Positions 63,713 through 64,000 of a stretch of 64,000 bases of DNA are shown here, in pieces. Made by a program: the position numbers and the translations under genes. The notes under the pieces were generated by a model that saw only the letters and a list, made by a program, of their open reading frames with translations, did not search any database and was not told where the DNA came from. Numbering within the stretch: position 1 is the first letter of the stretch; each line of letters begins with the position of its first letter. This DNA comes from Rotaria sordida (Eukaryota > Rotifera > Eurotatoria > Philodinida > Philodinidae), in NCBI GenBank assembly GCA_905250125.1, contig CAJNOL010001009.1, positions 9,419-73,418 on the forward strand, in the 5' to 3' direction.

Positions 63713-64000
63713 ATAATTGACATTGAACATACCTATATGATATTTAATATAATATTTATTCAATAAAAGTCTACTTCTCTTCTCCTCCTCTTCCTCAAAA
63801 ACCGATTTCGTGTCAGTTAAAATCAAATCTCACGAAATGTTCAGTTCTATATGATCACGTTTCCTAGAGATATGCATAGAACAAGTCTTAAAAAACCAGA
63901 CCAGTTGAACGTCTGAATAAGCTCTTGAAAATTGGCATCTGCTCATATACATGTTTCGATAATTTAATTAAAAACAAAGCTTTATTAAAGAAAAGGTTTC
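63713..64000. other. Window end, no feature
   Basis: Under 300 bp of AT-rich sequence; nothing recognised. A minus-strand frame ending here overlaps the hAT-type element and is rejected. Confidence 0.5.

Overview
This window is nuclear DNA from an animal. It is strongly AT-rich: coding codons end mostly in A or T, and intergenic DNA is full of A/T runs. Genes are split by many short introns (about 50-70 bp) and a few long ones, with GT...AG borders. Three genes are unmistakably metazoan: a retinoblastoma-family pocket protein of the p107/p130 type, a TGF-beta/activin type II receptor kinase, and the alpha subunit of the nascent-polypeptide-associated complex. Base composition, short introns and the transposon mix would fit a rotifer or another small spiralian. 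That placement is inference and I hold it loosely.

Layout. Positions 1-3.7 kb hold a decayed hAT transposase and non-coding DNA. A three-exon class A GPCR lies at 3.7-6.4 kb. Positions 6.4-12 kb are packed with non-autonomous elements: a ~780 bp MITE-like family, a 155 bp piggyBac-type MITE, and a GC-rich 2.1 kb foldback element built from inverted tandem arrays. Positions 12-18.5 kb are AT-rich and empty. The pocket-protein gene spans 18.6-26.7 kb in seven exons; its first intron is swollen by two repeat elements. Positions 27-31 kb hold two adjacent TTAA-flanked palindromic elements, one carrying a nested MITE, then a truncated DDE transposase. The receptor kinase (32.2-34.1 kb) and the NAC-alpha gene (34.4-35.5 kb) follow head to tail, 297 bp apart. 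Positions 35.5-43.2 kb look gene-free. Three minus-strand genes follow: a SUEL-lectin-like membrane protein, a Thr/Ser-rich secreted protein and an unrecognised 432-residue protein. After a long AT-rich stretch, 57.9-63.7 kb is again transposon country: a broken FLYWCH-MULE transposase, a palindromic mariner-type element with a nested MITE, and a 1.5 kb hAT-type non-autonomous element with an intact 8-bp target duplication and internal GAAGTCT arrays.

The host genes do not form one pathway. Receptor kinase and pocket protein are classical growth-control components, NAC-alpha is housekeeping, and the GPCR and lectin-like protein are surface proteins. Exon joins were worked out by hand. In all five multi-exon models the joined length is an exact multiple of three with a single terminal stop: 477, 980, 513, 246 and 432 residues.

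The most unusual content is the concentration of palindromic or foldback elements, some nested so that exact empty sites can be read. The GC-rich inverted-array element at 9,721-11,860 is the best candidate for something undescribed.
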